From Megascapheus bottae (Eukaryota > Chordata > Mammalia > Rodentia > Geomyidae), in NCBI GenBank assembly GCA_024803745.1, contig JANJXV010000025.1, positions 17,672,610 through 17,736,609 on the forward strand: a stretch of DNA of 64,000 nt, read 5' to 3'. A model generated the notes under the pieces. That model did not search any database. It saw only the letters and a program-made list of their open reading frames with translations, and had not been told where the DNA came from. The translations under genes were made by a program, and so were the position numbers. Positions 1 to 12,900 of the stretch are shown piece by piece. The first letter of the stretch is position 1; every line of letters starts with the position of its first letter.

Positions 1-714
1 AAGAGCTCAGGGACAGCACCCAGGCCCTGAGTTCAAGCCCCAGGACTCACAAAAAATCAGTTATTTGGATGAGTTGACCACAGATTCAGCAGAGGTGAAG
101 GGGCTGGGATCTCAGGGACAGTGGCCTATTTATTTCCTCTTTACTGACAGCTGTCATCACAAACACAAGGCTGTGTCCAAAGGGGCTTCTGGCTGAAGTA
201 CCTGGTACAATCCCTGGTAAAATAGGAATGTCCTGTCTAACCTGGACATGCTCAGTAACCTCTTCTTCCTCCCCTTCCCCTTGGCAGGTCCCCCAGGCTG
301 CCGCTGGAAGTGGACACGGGGGCTGCAGCCCCAGCGGCCAGTACAGCCAAGACAGGAATGAGGCTCCATACAGATGGCCAGACTCAGACACGGGGAGGCT
401 GTTTATTCTCTCATGTCCCAAACGTTTCAGACCATCGGGAGGACTTGGCTGTTGGCAATCCCTGGATACATGGTGTCAGAGAAGCCCTAATCAGATCAGG
501 CTGAGCTCTGAACAAGGCGGGGAGGGGGGGAGACCCTCCCCCCCCCACGCCCAACCGCCTCTCATTCAATGCCATGTGAGTCTCTGAATTTGCCTCCTGA
601 TTCTGCAGTGATGAAGAGGGACAGGGCAACCAGATGCGAACTCAGGACTGAGGCAGGAAGATGATGAGTTCAAGACTACCCTGAGTTATAGTGTCTCAAA
701 AACCAATCAGCAGC

Positions 715-1190
715 TGGCCTGGTTGGCTCACACCTAGTCTTAGCTATTCAGTACACTGAGACCTGAAGATCGCTGTTCAAATCCAGCTTGGACAGAAAAG
801 ACCACCCCCCCCACCCCAGACTCTTTTTTTCTTTTTTTTTTTTTGTAGGTCATGAGGCTTGAACTTGGCCTCAGTGCTGTCCCCGAGCTCTTCAGTTCAA
901 GGCTACCACCCTACCCTTGAGCCAAGCCCCACTTCCCATTTTCTAGAGGTTAATTGGAGATAAGAGTGTCAGGTCGTTTTGTGACTGGGCTGGCTTTGAA
1001 CCGTGATCCTCACATCTCAGCCTCCTGAGTAGCTAGGGTTACAGGCGTGAGCCACCAGCACCGCTCAGACTCTTATCTCCAATTAACCACTCAAAAGCTA
1101 GAAGTGGCGTTATGGCTCAAGTGGTAGAACACTAGCCTGGAACACAAAGAGGTCATGAACTTGAGTTCAAGTCCAACCAACAACCAAAAA
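715..1190 (+). mobile_element. B1-type dimeric SINE split by a nested minus-strand copy
   Basis: The left part (715-800) and right part (1,072-1,190, GAAGTGGC...CAAGTGGTAGAAC) of one plus-strand element flank a younger minus-strand dimer at about 825-1,070. Confidence 0.75.
825..1070 (-). mobile_element. B1-type dimeric SINE, nested
   Basis: Begins with a T-run and ends GTAGCTAGGGTTACAGGCGTGAG, the reverse of the B1-like half. Confidence 0.8.
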
Positions 1191-1524
1191 AGTATGAATA
1201 AACCATCAAACCAATAGTTGGACCTTTCTCAACACCATTATAATTTTTAAATGCAGCACAAGATTCTGCCTCACGCATCTCATCAGCTCCTCCCCCCAAC
1301 CCCAAATATACTTTTCTGCTGGGAACAAATGGGATTCCTGGAAACCAAGCCACATCACCTACCCACAGTGCCTTGTTTATTATTTTCTTCTCAAGTATAA
1401 TTTAATCCCGTTTTGGGTGACAATCTACCATTACTCTCCACTATCCTGGGAGGAGTTTTTTTGCATCTTTTCATCCATTTCACTCCGTTTTCATCCATTC
1501 ACTCAGCAAACTTTTTTTTTTCCT

Positions 1525-1760
1525 ATGCCAAAGCTGAAGCTTGAACTCGGGGTTAAGGAGCTGTCCTTTTGTCCTTTAGCTTTTTCACTCAAGGCTGCCA
1601 CTCTAACACTGGACTCACAGACTCACCTGTGACTTTTGATGGTTAACTGGGGATAAGAGCCTCATAAACTTTTCTTTGGGGCTTGGCTGGCTTTGAACTG
1701 TGGTCCTCAAGCTCCTGAATAGCTGAGATTGTAGGCATGAGCCACTGATACCTGACTCAC
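1525..1760 (-). mobile_element. B1-type dimeric SINE, diverged
   Basis: GCTTGAACTC right half, then GGCTGGCTTTGAACTGTGGTCC left half; many substitutions, so an older copy. Confidence 0.7.
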
Positions 1761-2689
1761 ATTTTTCTTGCTCTTTTCCATGATTCCTCAGGACTACCTA
1801 CACAGAAAAAGGCTGAAGTGGTGTGGTACCTCAAGTGGTAGAGTGCTAGCATTGAGCAAAAGAAGCTCAGAGGACAGTTCCCTGAGTTCAAGCCCCAGGA
1901 CTGACAAAAAAAAAAGTCTCAAGGACTTTTCTGTCTGGGCTGGCTTTGAACCTGGATCCTCAGATCTAGCCTTCAAAGTAGCTAGGATTATAGGTGTGAG
2001 TTACCAGTGCCCAGTTGCAAGATTTTTTTCCCCTAATACTGCATAGTTCCAATGAGTGATACGAAGTACTCTCAGTAAAGCCTCACTTCTCCTCCAATCT
2101 ATGGACCCTGCCGCTGAACACTGGACGTTTTCAGAAAAGCCTTTCCAGGTGGAGAAGGGCGCCAGCAGAGTGGGTGGAGATGGCAGTTTCTATCTTGTTT
2201 TGGAATGTGGGATATTTTGTTTTTTCCTCTGCATGCGCCCAGTGTCAGGTTGGAGATGCATGCAAAGGAGTGGGGGCCTTTTCTAACCAGATCAGGGTAG
2301 AGGCAGCCCAGGACACTGTCTGCATGGCACATAGTCCCAGACAGTTTGGAAACAAACAGAAACCCATGGGGGCGGGGGGGGGGGGACTGACAAAGAGAAA
2401 AACAAACAAAAGACAAGAGATGGAAAACTGGGCACTGGGATGGAGTAGAAAGGAGGGCATTGGGGAGAAACATGGGGAGCTATGCAGGGGTTGAGGGACA
2501 GTGCTCCTGTTTGGGGCATGAGTCACTGAATCACCAAGCCCCGGGGCCTAAGCATCGTCACCATGACAACCCGGGAGGGTGGGGAGGCCGATTCTAAGCC
2601 AATACAAACCTCTAGGGCTTAGCAGTGCATGGGCTCAGATGCCATGGGGCCATGTTCTGAAGAAAAATAACTTCATCAATCACAGTCTT

Positions 2690-2930
2690 GATTTTGATTG
2701 CTTGTCCTGGGACTTGAACTCAGGGATCATGGGTACTGTCCCTGAACCTCTTTGAGCTTAAGGCTAGTACTCTACCACTTGAGTCAAAGCACTACTTGTG
2801 GCTTTTTTCTAAGTAGTTTATTGGAGATAGGAGTCTCAAGGACTTTCTTGCCTGGGTTGGCTTCAAACCACAATCCTGAGATCACACCTCCTGAGGAGCT
2901 AGAAATATAGGTGTGAGTCACCAGTAGCAG
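2690..2930 (-). mobile_element. B1-type dimeric SINE
   Basis: Full two-part structure, from TCCTGGGACTTGAACTCAGG to ATAGGTGTGAGTCACCAG. Confidence 0.78.
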
Positions 2931-3034
2931 GCTTCAATCATAATCTTCAAGTACCAACTCCCCACCCACTCCTGGCTTTGCAGACAATCTTGTTTAATGG
3001 AATGGATTCATCTGAAATGACATTGAAAGCTACG

Positions 3035-3262
3035 AGTTGATGGCTCACACCTATTATCCTAGCTATTCTTCAGCCAAGATCTGAGGATCAAAGTCCAAAG
3101 CTAGCCAAGACCAAGAAAGTCCATGAGATTCTTATCTCCAATTAATCACCAAAAAACTGCAAGTAACACAAAGGCTCAAGTGCTAAAATGCTAGCCTTGA
3201 AAATAAAAATTCAGGGACAATGCCCAGGCCCTGAGTTCAACCCCCAAGCAGGGAACAAAGAA
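3035..3262 (+). mobile_element. B1-type dimeric SINE
   Basis: GATGGCTCACACCTATTATCC box A region and GCCCTGAGTTCAA near the end; moderately diverged. Confidence 0.75.
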
Positions 3263-3822
3263 AAAGATATTGAATCGACCCTCTGATGTGTCTTTCTCCT
3301 CTACACACTTATTATGTATTCAAAACCCCACTGGGCCCTTCCTAGAATGCCTTTCATCTGGGAGACCCACTCACCATCTCTTCCAGAGTGGTACTCTGGA
3401 CAGTGGCACTGATGACAAATGCTCTGAGGACATTACATTTCATAACACCAAGACATTAGGGGCCCCAACTGAATGCCCATTCAGTCTCCTCTGCCATCCG
3501 TCCCAGGCAAACTCTTGTCCTGTGGGTATTTCACTCTAGGAAGAGGTTACTTCTTTCTCCATTGATGAGGCACGAGGCCCCGCCACAGCCTTCGGAGCCC
3601 CCAACCCTGCCCCCCACCACTCTGGCCTATCCTACAGCCCTTGAACTTTTGAGATCTGCCTCAGGTTGAGGGTGTCTAAGCCTCATCCAGAGTTTTCCTT
3701 CTTCCTATCTCTCCATTCATAGGTCCCCAGAGATTGCCCACGGTGTGCCCATTACCCTAGTTCTGAGCTGATGTAACTCCTCAGAGCCCCAAATGGGTTT
3801 TGTCCTTAAGGCTCACACTATA

Positions 3823-4062
3823 CTTTTTTTTTTTTTTTTTTTTTTTTTTTGATGCTGATCCTAGGGCTTGGGCCTGGGTGCTGTCCCTGAGCTTTTTTGC
3901 TAGCACTTTACCACCTGAGCCACTGCTCTACTACTGGCTTTTTCTGTGATTAATTGGCAATGAGTCTTTTGGATTTTTCTGCCTAGGCTGGCTTTTGACT
4001 GTGACTCTCGGAAATTTCATCCTCCTGAATACCTAGAATTACAAGTGTCAACCACTAACACC
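3823..4062 (-). mobile_element. B1-type dimeric SINE with long T-run
   Basis: A T-run of nearly 30 marks the tail, followed by the right half and a diverged B1-like half. Confidence 0.78.
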
Positions 4063-4084
4063 AGCTTTTCTTTTCTCTTTGGCC

Positions 4085-4285
4085 AGTCCTGGGACTTGAA
4101 TTCAAGGCTTGAGCACTGTCTCTGAGCTTCTTTTGCTCAAGGCTGGCACTTTACCACTTGAGCCACAGTACCACTTCCAGCTTTTTCCGTTTATATGGTA
4201 CTGAAGAATCGAACACAGGGCTTCATGCATGCTAGGCAAGCAGTCTACCACTAAGCCACATTCCCAATCCACGCCCAGCTTTTGA
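4085..4285 (-). mobile_element. ID-type dimeric SINE
   Basis: Minus-strand ID half recognised by CATGCATGCTAGGCAAGC and CTACCACTAAGCC. Confidence 0.8.
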
Positions 4286-4358
4286 CTATAACATGCTGAA
4301 CAGAGCAAATTTGTGATGAAGCTGAAAATAGTCAGACCTTAGTAATTAGGAAAATACC

Positions 4359-4364
4359 TTTATT
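4359..4364 (-). terminator. PARP16: Candidate PARP16 polyadenylation signal AATAAA
   Basis: AATAAA on the minus strand inside unique, non-SINE sequence, about 2.4 kb past the PARP16 stop. Other AATAAA-like strings nearby belong to SINE poly(A) tails. Confidence 0.45.
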
Positions 4365-4469
4365 TTTTTAAATGTTCCAATATTCAATGTAAAAACTGTG
4401 ACAGTGGCTCTTTCACAACTTTACAAAGTATAGAAAATAATTTTTTCCCTACTTTTAATTTTTTTGGGG

Positions 4470-4930
4470 GGTGGGTCTTGGGGCTTGAACTTGGCCTGGG
4501 TGCTGTCCCTGAGCTCTTTAGCTCAAGGCTACCACCCTACCCTTGAGCCAAGCCCCATTTCCCATTTTCTAGAGGTTAGTTGGAGATGAGAGTCTCAGGT
4601 CCTTTTGTGCCAGGGCTGGCTTTGAACCTTGATCCTCAGATCTCAGCCTCCTGAGTAGCTAGGATTCAGGTGTGAGCCACTGCACCCTGCTAATTTTTTT
4701 CGTGCCAGTACTGTGGTTTGAAATCATGGTCTGGGTATTGTCCCTTAGTTTCTCTGTTCAAGACTGCCCTCTTAACACTTGGGCCAGAGTTCCACTTCCA
4801 GCATTTTGCTAGTCAACTGGAAATCGAAGAGTCTAACAGACTTTCCTGTCCAAGCATGACTTGAACCACAATCCTCAGATCTTAGCCCCGAGTAGCTAGG
4901 CTTAGAGGTAGGAGCCACCAGTGTGTAGCT
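4470..4930 (-). mobile_element. Two adjacent B1-type dimeric SINEs
   Basis: Copies at about 4,470-4,690 and 4,698-4,930 lie head to tail. The second is more diverged. Both fall inside the inferred PARP16 3' UTR. Confidence 0.75.
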
Positions 4931-5079
4931 AATGCTTCCACCTTCATTACAGCAATTTCATTGCCATATAAGTGAAGCTCCATTATGGCTGAAAGCCAAC
5001 AGGGAGAAGAAATGGAGAATTCTTCATGGGATGTGGCTCTCTGTGCAGCCACATTGTTTTTAATTTTTATTTTTCTTTT

Positions 5080-5460
5080 TGCCAGTTCTGGGGCTTGAAC
5101 TCAGGGCACTATCCCCAAGCTTCTTCTTTTTTTTTTTTTTCCAGTCCTGGGCTTGAGGTCAGGGCCTGAGCACTGTCCTTGGACTTTCTCAAGGCTAGAG
5201 CTCTACCACTTGAGCCTCAGCACCATTTCCGTCTTTTTGCTATGTATGTGGGGTACTGAGGAATTGAACCTGGGTCTTCGTGCATGCTGGGCAAGCACTC
5301 TACCACTAGGCCAAACTCCCGGCCCCCCCCAAGCTTCTTTTTGCTCAAGGCTAACACTCTAGCACTTGAGCCATAGTGCTACTTCCACCTTTTCTGTATA
5401 TGTGGTACTGAGGAATCAAACTCAGGGCTTCGTGTATACTAGGCAAGCCCTCCCAGCCCA
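5080..5460 (-). mobile_element. ID-type dimeric SINE split by a second ID-type copy
   Basis: The outer element is interrupted after CCCCAAGCTTCTT. The inner copy runs from about 5,128 to 5,327, and AAGCTTCTT repeats on its far side as a target-site duplication. Confidence 0.82.
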
Positions 5461-5487
5461 GCTACAACATTTTTTTTGCTACAAACT

Positions 5488-5694
5488 TTTTTTTTTTTTT
5501 TGCCAGTCCTGGGCTTAAGCTCAGGATCTGAGCACTGTCCTTGGATTTTTCTCAAGGCTAGAGCTCTACCACTTGAGCCTCAGCACCACTTCTGGCTTTT
5601 TCTAAGTACGTGGTACCAAGGAATTGAAACCAGGTCTTCGTGCATGCTAGGCAAGCACTCTACCACTAGGCCAAACTCCCGATCCCTGCTACAA
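5488..5694 (-). mobile_element. ID-type dimeric SINE with target-site duplication
   Basis: TGCTACAAACTTTTTTT stands on both sides (5,478 and 5,687), so the insertion is well defined. Confidence 0.88.
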
Positions 5695-6772
5695 ACTTTT
5701 TTTAAAGTCCAGGCCAAGTCCCAAAGACTTGGAATGGCTCTGAAGAACGCTTGATTCTGGCAGATAACATGGCACACTGGGGCAGGCTCCTAATCCCTAG
5801 AGACCAGCATCATGGCACTTGTGACAGGCAGGCCACAATCAGGGCAGCTTGGTAAGGTTCAAGACACCAGTAAACCAGCCACTCCAGATTCCTCTGTCTA
5901 AAACACAGCTATGAAAGACACTATGGATCTTGGCCAAATGGTGTGCTCTTGGTTTAGAAATTTCCCCATTGTACTGAGCTCACAGAGACTAATTTGTGAA
6001 ACAGCTATTTTTTTTTTTCCAGAGTAGAAAAGATTTGGTTGCTCCTCAGCTGCACTCAATCAGCAGTTAGTAGTTTGTAGGAAAAGACAACTTGAGTTAC
6101 TCATTGTCTAAAAAAAAAAAGCCTGATTCCTTTTCTATCGCTTGCTAGTAGAGCAGAAGGCTGTTTGTTGATTTGAGAAAATTGTTAAAATGTTTTGCAC
6201 TGGGACACAAAAGCTGACGGCATCCAAAACAACCTCACTGAATTGTGTTTTTTTTTTTTTCTTTTTTTTATGAGAAACAGGACTGTCTCTCTTGGGTGTC
6301 TTGAGTCAAAACAAGGAAACTGCTTGCCTGGTGATTGATAATTCCCACTGCACACAATCAACCTTCCAGAAGGCATTAGAAAACATCCGACCTCTGCCAG
6401 GAATGACTGTCAACATACCACGGGCAGCTCGAATACTTGATTCTTAAACGTGGCAGGACTTTTTCCTTTGGCCCTGGCTGGGGAGGAAAAAAAAAGTCAA
6501 TTCCAGAAGACTATTTAGGAAGCAGTGAATAAAAGGGCACCCCTAGAACCTTCCACTGAAGAGCCAGACATTCCCCTATACACAATGTCACTAAAGTACG
6601 TCTGGGAACATCTTCAAAGGCCATCAGTCCATTTATGGCATCTGTGAAGTTGTCCTGTGGTCCTCTAATTGGTCCTCAGACTTGGCTTGGCTGAAGTGAA
6701 GAACCAGAGGTAGAGAATGAAGATTTTAAGGCACGTGGCTGAGATGGTTATCCATACCAAATGCCCACATAA

Positions 6773-6908
6773 TCATCTCTTTGCACGATTCCAAAGATGC
6801 TGGAAGGAATTAGAGTTGATAATGCTCACTAAAAGCAGTAGCAGCAGATACAGGGACATCATGACCAGAAACCAATGGCTGGAAAACCAGGAGAACTGGC
6901 TTGAGGCC
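6773..6908 (-). CDS. PARP16: PARP16 coding exon 6 (membrane anchor and stop)
   Basis: Encodes residues 281-325 ([13 protein letters not shown] to WNRAKR) and a TGA at 6773-6775. The hydrophobic run rich in Leu (about residues 293-311) is the single tail anchor that holds the catalytic domain on the cytosolic face of the ER (family knowledge). Two AGs sit near the acceptor; CAG before GGCCTCA keeps frame. Confidence 0.94.
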
Positions 6909-9900
6909 CTGCTGAAGAAGAAAATGAGTGAGGTTGGTGATAGAAGAAAAACATAAAAAAAAAAAAAATAAAGTATAGACAACAAGTTCTGGCTCAAAGA
7001 AGATGAAATGATGAATTTCATTCTCTGCGTGAGCTGTAAGAAATTTCGTGCTGCCTTCCTAGAGAAATCTGGGATTTTGTTTGCTCTGGCATCAAAGAGT
7101 CTTTCAACAGAACATTTTCTAAATGTACAAGGACAGCTAGGCAATGAGCTCATCCTGAATTCCCCTTTTCTAAGTTCTTTTTTCTTTTTTCCTTCCTTTC
7201 ATAACCCAACTGCCCTTAAGAAGGACTCAGTATCTAAAAGAATGACCCTTCATCAGGGAATCTGGCCCAGATGGTGACAGGTTATTTAGTAAAAAAAAGA
7301 TCTTTTCACTCTACACATGTATAAATATAAATGTGAGCTGGGGAAATCCTCTCTGACCCATTGGGAGAGGTTTTAAGGCCTCCAACTGTGCATTAAGTAC
7401 ACACTTTCAGCTCATGCCTATAAACCTGGCTACTCAAGAGGCTGAGATCTCATGATTATATTCCAAGCCACATGGCGCAGGAAAGTCCATGAGACTCTTT
7501 TTATTTTCAGTCATGGGGCTTGAACTCTGGGCCTGGGTGCTGTCCCTGAGCTCTTCAGCTCAAGGCTAGAGCTCTACCACTTTGAGCCACAGTGTCACTT
7601 TTGGTTTTCTGGAGATAAGAGTCTCATAGACTTCCCTGCCTGGGCTGGCTTTGAACCGCAATCCCCAGGGCTCAGCCTCCTGAGTAGCTAGGATTACAGG
7701 CATGAGCTACCAGGGCCCAGTTCATGAAACTCTTATCTCCAATGAATGTCTAAAAAAGAAAGAAGTAGAGCTTTGACTCAATCGATAGAGCACTAGTCTT
7801 AGTCAAAAATATTCAGAGACAGCATCTAGGCCTTGAATTTAAGTCCCAGGACCAACACAAAAAGCAAACTAACAAAAAAAAGTCTCACGGAGAAGGGTGG
7901 AACAAATGGAATTTTTACATCAAAAAAATCAGCTGAGGGGCCAAGAGTTTGGCCTAGTGGTAGAGTGCTTGCCTAGCATGCACAAAGACCTGGGTTCAAT
8001 TCCTCAGTACCACATACACAGAAAAAGCTAGAAGTGGTGCTGTGGCTCAAGTGGTAGAGCTCTAGCTTTGAGAAAGCCCAAGGACAGTGTTCACTTTGCT
8101 TGTTTTATCTCTTATAGCACTGGAATAAACCCCAGAGTCGCAAGTATACAAGGCAGGCACTCTACCACCGAGCTACAAACCCCAGCTTCAACACCTTCCA
8201 GGTGTGTGGTTTACACCAATAATCCTAGCTACGCAGGAGGCTGAGATCTGAGGATCTCCATTCAAAGCCAGGCAAAGCAGGAAAGTCTGTGAGACCACTA
8301 TCTCCAAAGACCCACCAGAAAACCAGAAGTAGCTCTGCGATTCAAAGTGGTAGAGTGCTGCTAGCCTTGAGCCCAAAAGCTCAGGGACAGAACCGAGGTC
8401 CTGAGTTCAAGCCCTATGACTGACCAAAAAAAAAAAAAAAAGAAAGAAAGAAAAGAAGGCCGGGAGTTTGGCCTAGTGGTTAAAGTGCTTGCCTAACATG
8501 CATGAAGACCCGGGTTCGATTCCTCGGTACCACATACATAGAAAAAAACCGGAAGTGGTGCTGAGGCTCAAGTGGTAGAGCTCTAGCCTTGAGAAAGTCC
8601 AAGGACAGTGCTCAGACCCTGAGCTCAAGCCCAGGACTGGCAAAAAAAAAAAAAAAAAAAAAAGAAAAGAAAAGTACTGGCCAGGAGTTTGGCCTAGTGG
8701 TAACGTGCTTGCCTAGCATGTACGAAGACCAGGGTTCAATTCCTTAGTACTACATACATAGAAAAGCTGGAAGTGGTGCTATGGCTCAAGTGGTAGAGCA
8801 TTAACCTTGAGAAAAGCCCAGACTCCTCCCCTCCTCCCTATCCTGAAGCCTGCTGTCAACACTTCAGACAAAGCGGAGGCCTGATCAGGCCAGGGGCTAA
8901 GCAGGGGGAGAAGACAAAATCAGTGCGTGGATTCAGCCCCTCCGTCCTCTCCTGGCCTCCAGGCAGGACCCTCGCTCCTTCTTACCTCTTGGGCTGCTTC
9001 TGCGAGTACACCAGCAGGTACTTCAGGCGCAGCAGCTGGTTGTTGGTGACCACAAAGTACTTAGGGGGCACGTCTCCCCCCTCGCTATGCCTCACCCTGG
9101 CTCTTCCACGATCTATTTCCTTGGAATCTAAATGAGGGAAATACAACTGAAGAAGCAAATGAGGAACAGAAATGAACCAAGCCACCTCATGCTAAGGTAC
9201 AGAAGCCCTGACACACTGAGCAATGGGTGTATGTGTGTGCATGTGTGTGTGTGTGTGTTAAATAGCTTCCAAATAGGAGACGCAGGAAGGCAGGCAGGCA
9301 GACAGGAGGAGATACAAGAAAGAAAGAAAGTCAACTATGTGGGGGAAAGCAGAGGGAAGAAGCAAACTGACAACTATGACAATAAAATAGGCTAGGGCTG
9401 GACATAATGGTACATGCCTGTAATTCTAGCTATACAAAGGTAAGTAGGAGAATCGTGGTCTGAGTTAACTCTATCTGAAGAATAACTAAATAAGAACAAA
9501 CAAACAAACAAAAATATGCCTCAAGTGATAGAGAACCTACCTAGTAAGCATGGCATTTTGCTTTCAAATGTGAAAATGATGATGATGATGATGATGATGC
9601 TAACACTGACAAGAGGGCTTGCTTGATCTGGAATAAAGCCTTGAATAAGTATTTAAAATAAATCATACTAGGGCTTGGAACGAAGCTTAGTGGTACAGTG
9701 CTTGCCTAGCATACATGAAGCCCTGGGTTCGATCCCTCAGTACCACATGAACAGAAAAAAAGCCAGAAATGGTGCTGTGGCTCAAGTGGCAGAGCATTAA
9801 CCTTGAGCAAAAAGTGTCCAAGGACAGTGCCCAGGCCCTGAATTCAAGCCCTGGGATTGGCAACCAATCAATCAATCAATCAAATAATAAACCACACTAG

Positions 9901-12900
9901 ATTTGAGCTTCCTAGAATACTTTTCTTTCACCCTTCCTAATGACATTTCAATTTGTTTGTGCAGTTACTGGGGCTTGAACTCAGTGTCTGGGCACCGTCT
10001 CTGGGCTTTTTCACTCTAGGCTAATGCTGTACCATACTTGAGCCATAGCTCCACTTCAGGCTTTTTTGTTAGTTGACTGGAAATAAGAGTCTCCGGGATC
10101 TTTCTGCTGTGGCATCTCAGCTACCTGAGTAACTAGGATTATAATGCTAGGTATGAGCCACCAGTAACTGGCAAGACAATTTTTTTTCCTTTTTCTTCTG
10201 TGCCAGTCCCAGAGCTTGAACACAGGACCTGAGAGCTGACCCTAAACTTTTATGCTTAAGGCTAGTACTCTACCACTTGAATCACATCTCTGCTTCCAGC
10301 GTTTTTGGTGATTAACTACAGATAAGAGTCTCATGAACTTGCTTCACACTGCAATCCTCAGATCTGAGTTAGAATTATAGGCCACCAGGGCCTGGATTTT
10401 TTAAAAAAATCTAGCTTTTCTTTTAATAACTTTAACAGTTTCTCGAGATGAGGCGGGGCGGGGGGCGGGGTGGCGAGGACAGAGCAAAGCTGCGTGCCAG
10501 CAGAGGCTGTGAGGTTTAGTTTGGATGTTTCATGTCACTGTGTACAAAGTTCCTAAGAAATACAAATGCAAACATATTCCTGCTGTCTGGTCTGGGAGGG
10601 CGGTGGCAGACCTGGGCTAGGTCTGTACGATCCCAGTTGTTTTACATTAGAGGCCAGAACAATCTGTCTTCTGAAATTCTCCTTTTTAGAGTCAAACTGA
10701 CAGGCCCATTTGGAGATTGGAATGATGGTTCTGACTCCTCTCTGTCTTGGAGCAGGACAACACAGCAGGAGGCCCGGGGAAAACAGTCTACAGAACACAT
10801 CAGGGCTGTACAGAAGGGTGGGGGCAGTTCACCACTCCCTGCAAATCCCTGAACTTGTTCTAATTTCAAATACCCCTCTTATCCACTGGGGGCTTCATTT
10901 CAGCACACATCAGGGTGGCTCAGAGGGTCTAGACCTGGTATCCTTCGATTTTAACTTAGTAAATACTGTTTTGTTTTGTTTTGAGTGCTGGTACTAGGGC
11001 TTAAATTCAGAGTTTGATAGTTTGATTGTTGCTATCCTTTCTTCTCCACTCAAGGCTCTCCATTTCCAGCTTTTGGGCAGGTTAATGAGATATCAGAGTC
11101 TCGTGGATTTCTTTCCTGCTTGGGGTAGCTTTGAACCACAAATAAGACCTACTTCCAGACCAGGGCCCCTGGATGCTGATGGCTCACTCCTGTATTCCTA
11201 ACTACTTGGGAGGCTGAGATCTGAGGACTGCAGTTCAAAGCCAGCCTAAGCAGGAAAGACCATGAGATGCTTGTCTCTGATGAACCACTAGGAAACCAGA
11301 AGAGATGCTGTGGCTCCAAGTGGTAGAGCACAAGCCTTGAACACAAGAGCTCAGGGACAACACCCAGGCCTCAAGTTTGAGCCCCACAACCAGTACACAC
11401 ACACACACACAAAAGAAGAGACACCATGCCCTATCCAAATGGTTCAGGAAATTGTGGGCCCTGTTGCCTCCTCTTGGCTCTCCCTGCCCCAGACCTGTAG
11501 TTAGCGACCACATCCATCCATGCTCAATGCCTATGTAGACTTTTCTCTCCTTTCCGGCAGGCCGCTGTCTTGCACTCTCCAGTAGCCCCTCACCCCCAAC
11601 ACATGACACCCAGCAGAAGGGCCTGCAGCCAGGCTTGAACTAAATACCCACTTACCCTTCTTCTTGGCTTGGCACTTGACATCCGGGTGGTCAATGACCT
11701 CACACACAGCCACACAGCTGAGGATGGGTCCCAGGAGGCTGCGTTGCCACCCGTGGCTGTGGGGACTATAAATGAGGGCCAGGCTCAAGTCACTTGTGAG
11801 GTAGGTCCCCTCTCCAAACAACGATGTCTGTGGGGCAGAGGCCCAAAAGGAAGAAGCACAGGGGTGAGCAGAGCTGACACTGCGGGACATAACACACTGG
11901 CGAGGCGCTGCTCACCCATGCCTGTAATGCTACCTACTTAGGACCCCGAGATCTAAGGATCAAGGTTCAAAGCCAGCCAGGGCAGACAAATCCATGAGAT
12001 TCCTATCTTCAATTAACCAGCAAACAAACAATCAAAAAGCCAGAGGTGGAACGATAGCTCAAGTGGCAGAGCACCAGCCCTGAGCAAAAGAAAATGTCAG
12101 GGACAGTGCCCTGGCATAAAAAAAACCAGCAGGCATGACAATAGGATGGAAACACCTATGACTTCGTGGTGAGGGTTTCTTCACTAAATACATTCCCATC
12201 TGGCAATGCTTTAGCTGACTGCAGATTTGGTCACCCGGCCTGGCAAACCTGCACTGCCTTGTGGTCATGGATAAGTGAAAGAGCCCAGAGACATGCGTCC
12301 AAACAGAGTTCAGCCTGGATGTTCCAACAAGCAGGCAAGTTGTAGGAACTTTCTGTGAAGCCAGGCACCCCCGGCTCACACACACACCTGTAATGCTGGC
12401 TATTCAGGAAGCTGAGATTTGAGGATCTCCATTTAAAGCCAGCCTAGGTAGGAAAGTGCACGTAACTCCTATCAATGAATCACCAAAAAGCTTGAGGAAA
12501 AAAACTTAGGCTCCTGCAAGAGCCAGGAGCAGCACCAGGGGCTCACCCCGGGACCCTAGCTACATAGGAGGCTGAGATCGGAGGATCACGGTTCATAGCC
12601 AGCCTGGGCACAACAGTCCATGAGACTCTTTTTTTTTTTTTTTTTTTGCCAGTCCTGGGCTTGAGCGCAGGGCCTGAGCCCTGTCCTTGGACTTTCTCAA
12701 GGCTAGAGCTCTACCTCTTGAGCCTCAGCACCACTTCTGGCTTTTTTCTATGTATGTGGTACCGAGGAATCGAACCTGGGTCTTCATGCATGCTAGGCAA
12801 GCACTTTAACCACTAGGCCAAACTCCCGGCCCCCCATGAGACTCCTATCTCCAATCAACCACCAGAAATCCGGAAGTAGCATTGTGACTAAAGTAGTTGA

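Larger units (their letters stand above)
1..4340. other. Intergenic SINE-rich region downstream of PARP16
   Basis: No exon was recognised on either strand. Unique stretches are 60-690, 2,030-2,690 and 3,265-3,820; the rest is SINE copies listed separately. Short open frames have no codon or domain signature. Confidence 0.7.
4345..6772 (-). other. PARP16: PARP16 3' untranslated region (extent inferred)
   Basis: About 1 kb of unique sequence follows the stop codon (5.7-6.77 kb), then three minus-strand SINE copies, then unique AT-rich sequence with an AATAAA on the minus strand at 4359-4364. The 3' end is placed just past that signal. Only the unique character of the sequence and the signal support this; a shorter UTR is possible. 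Confidence 0.45.
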
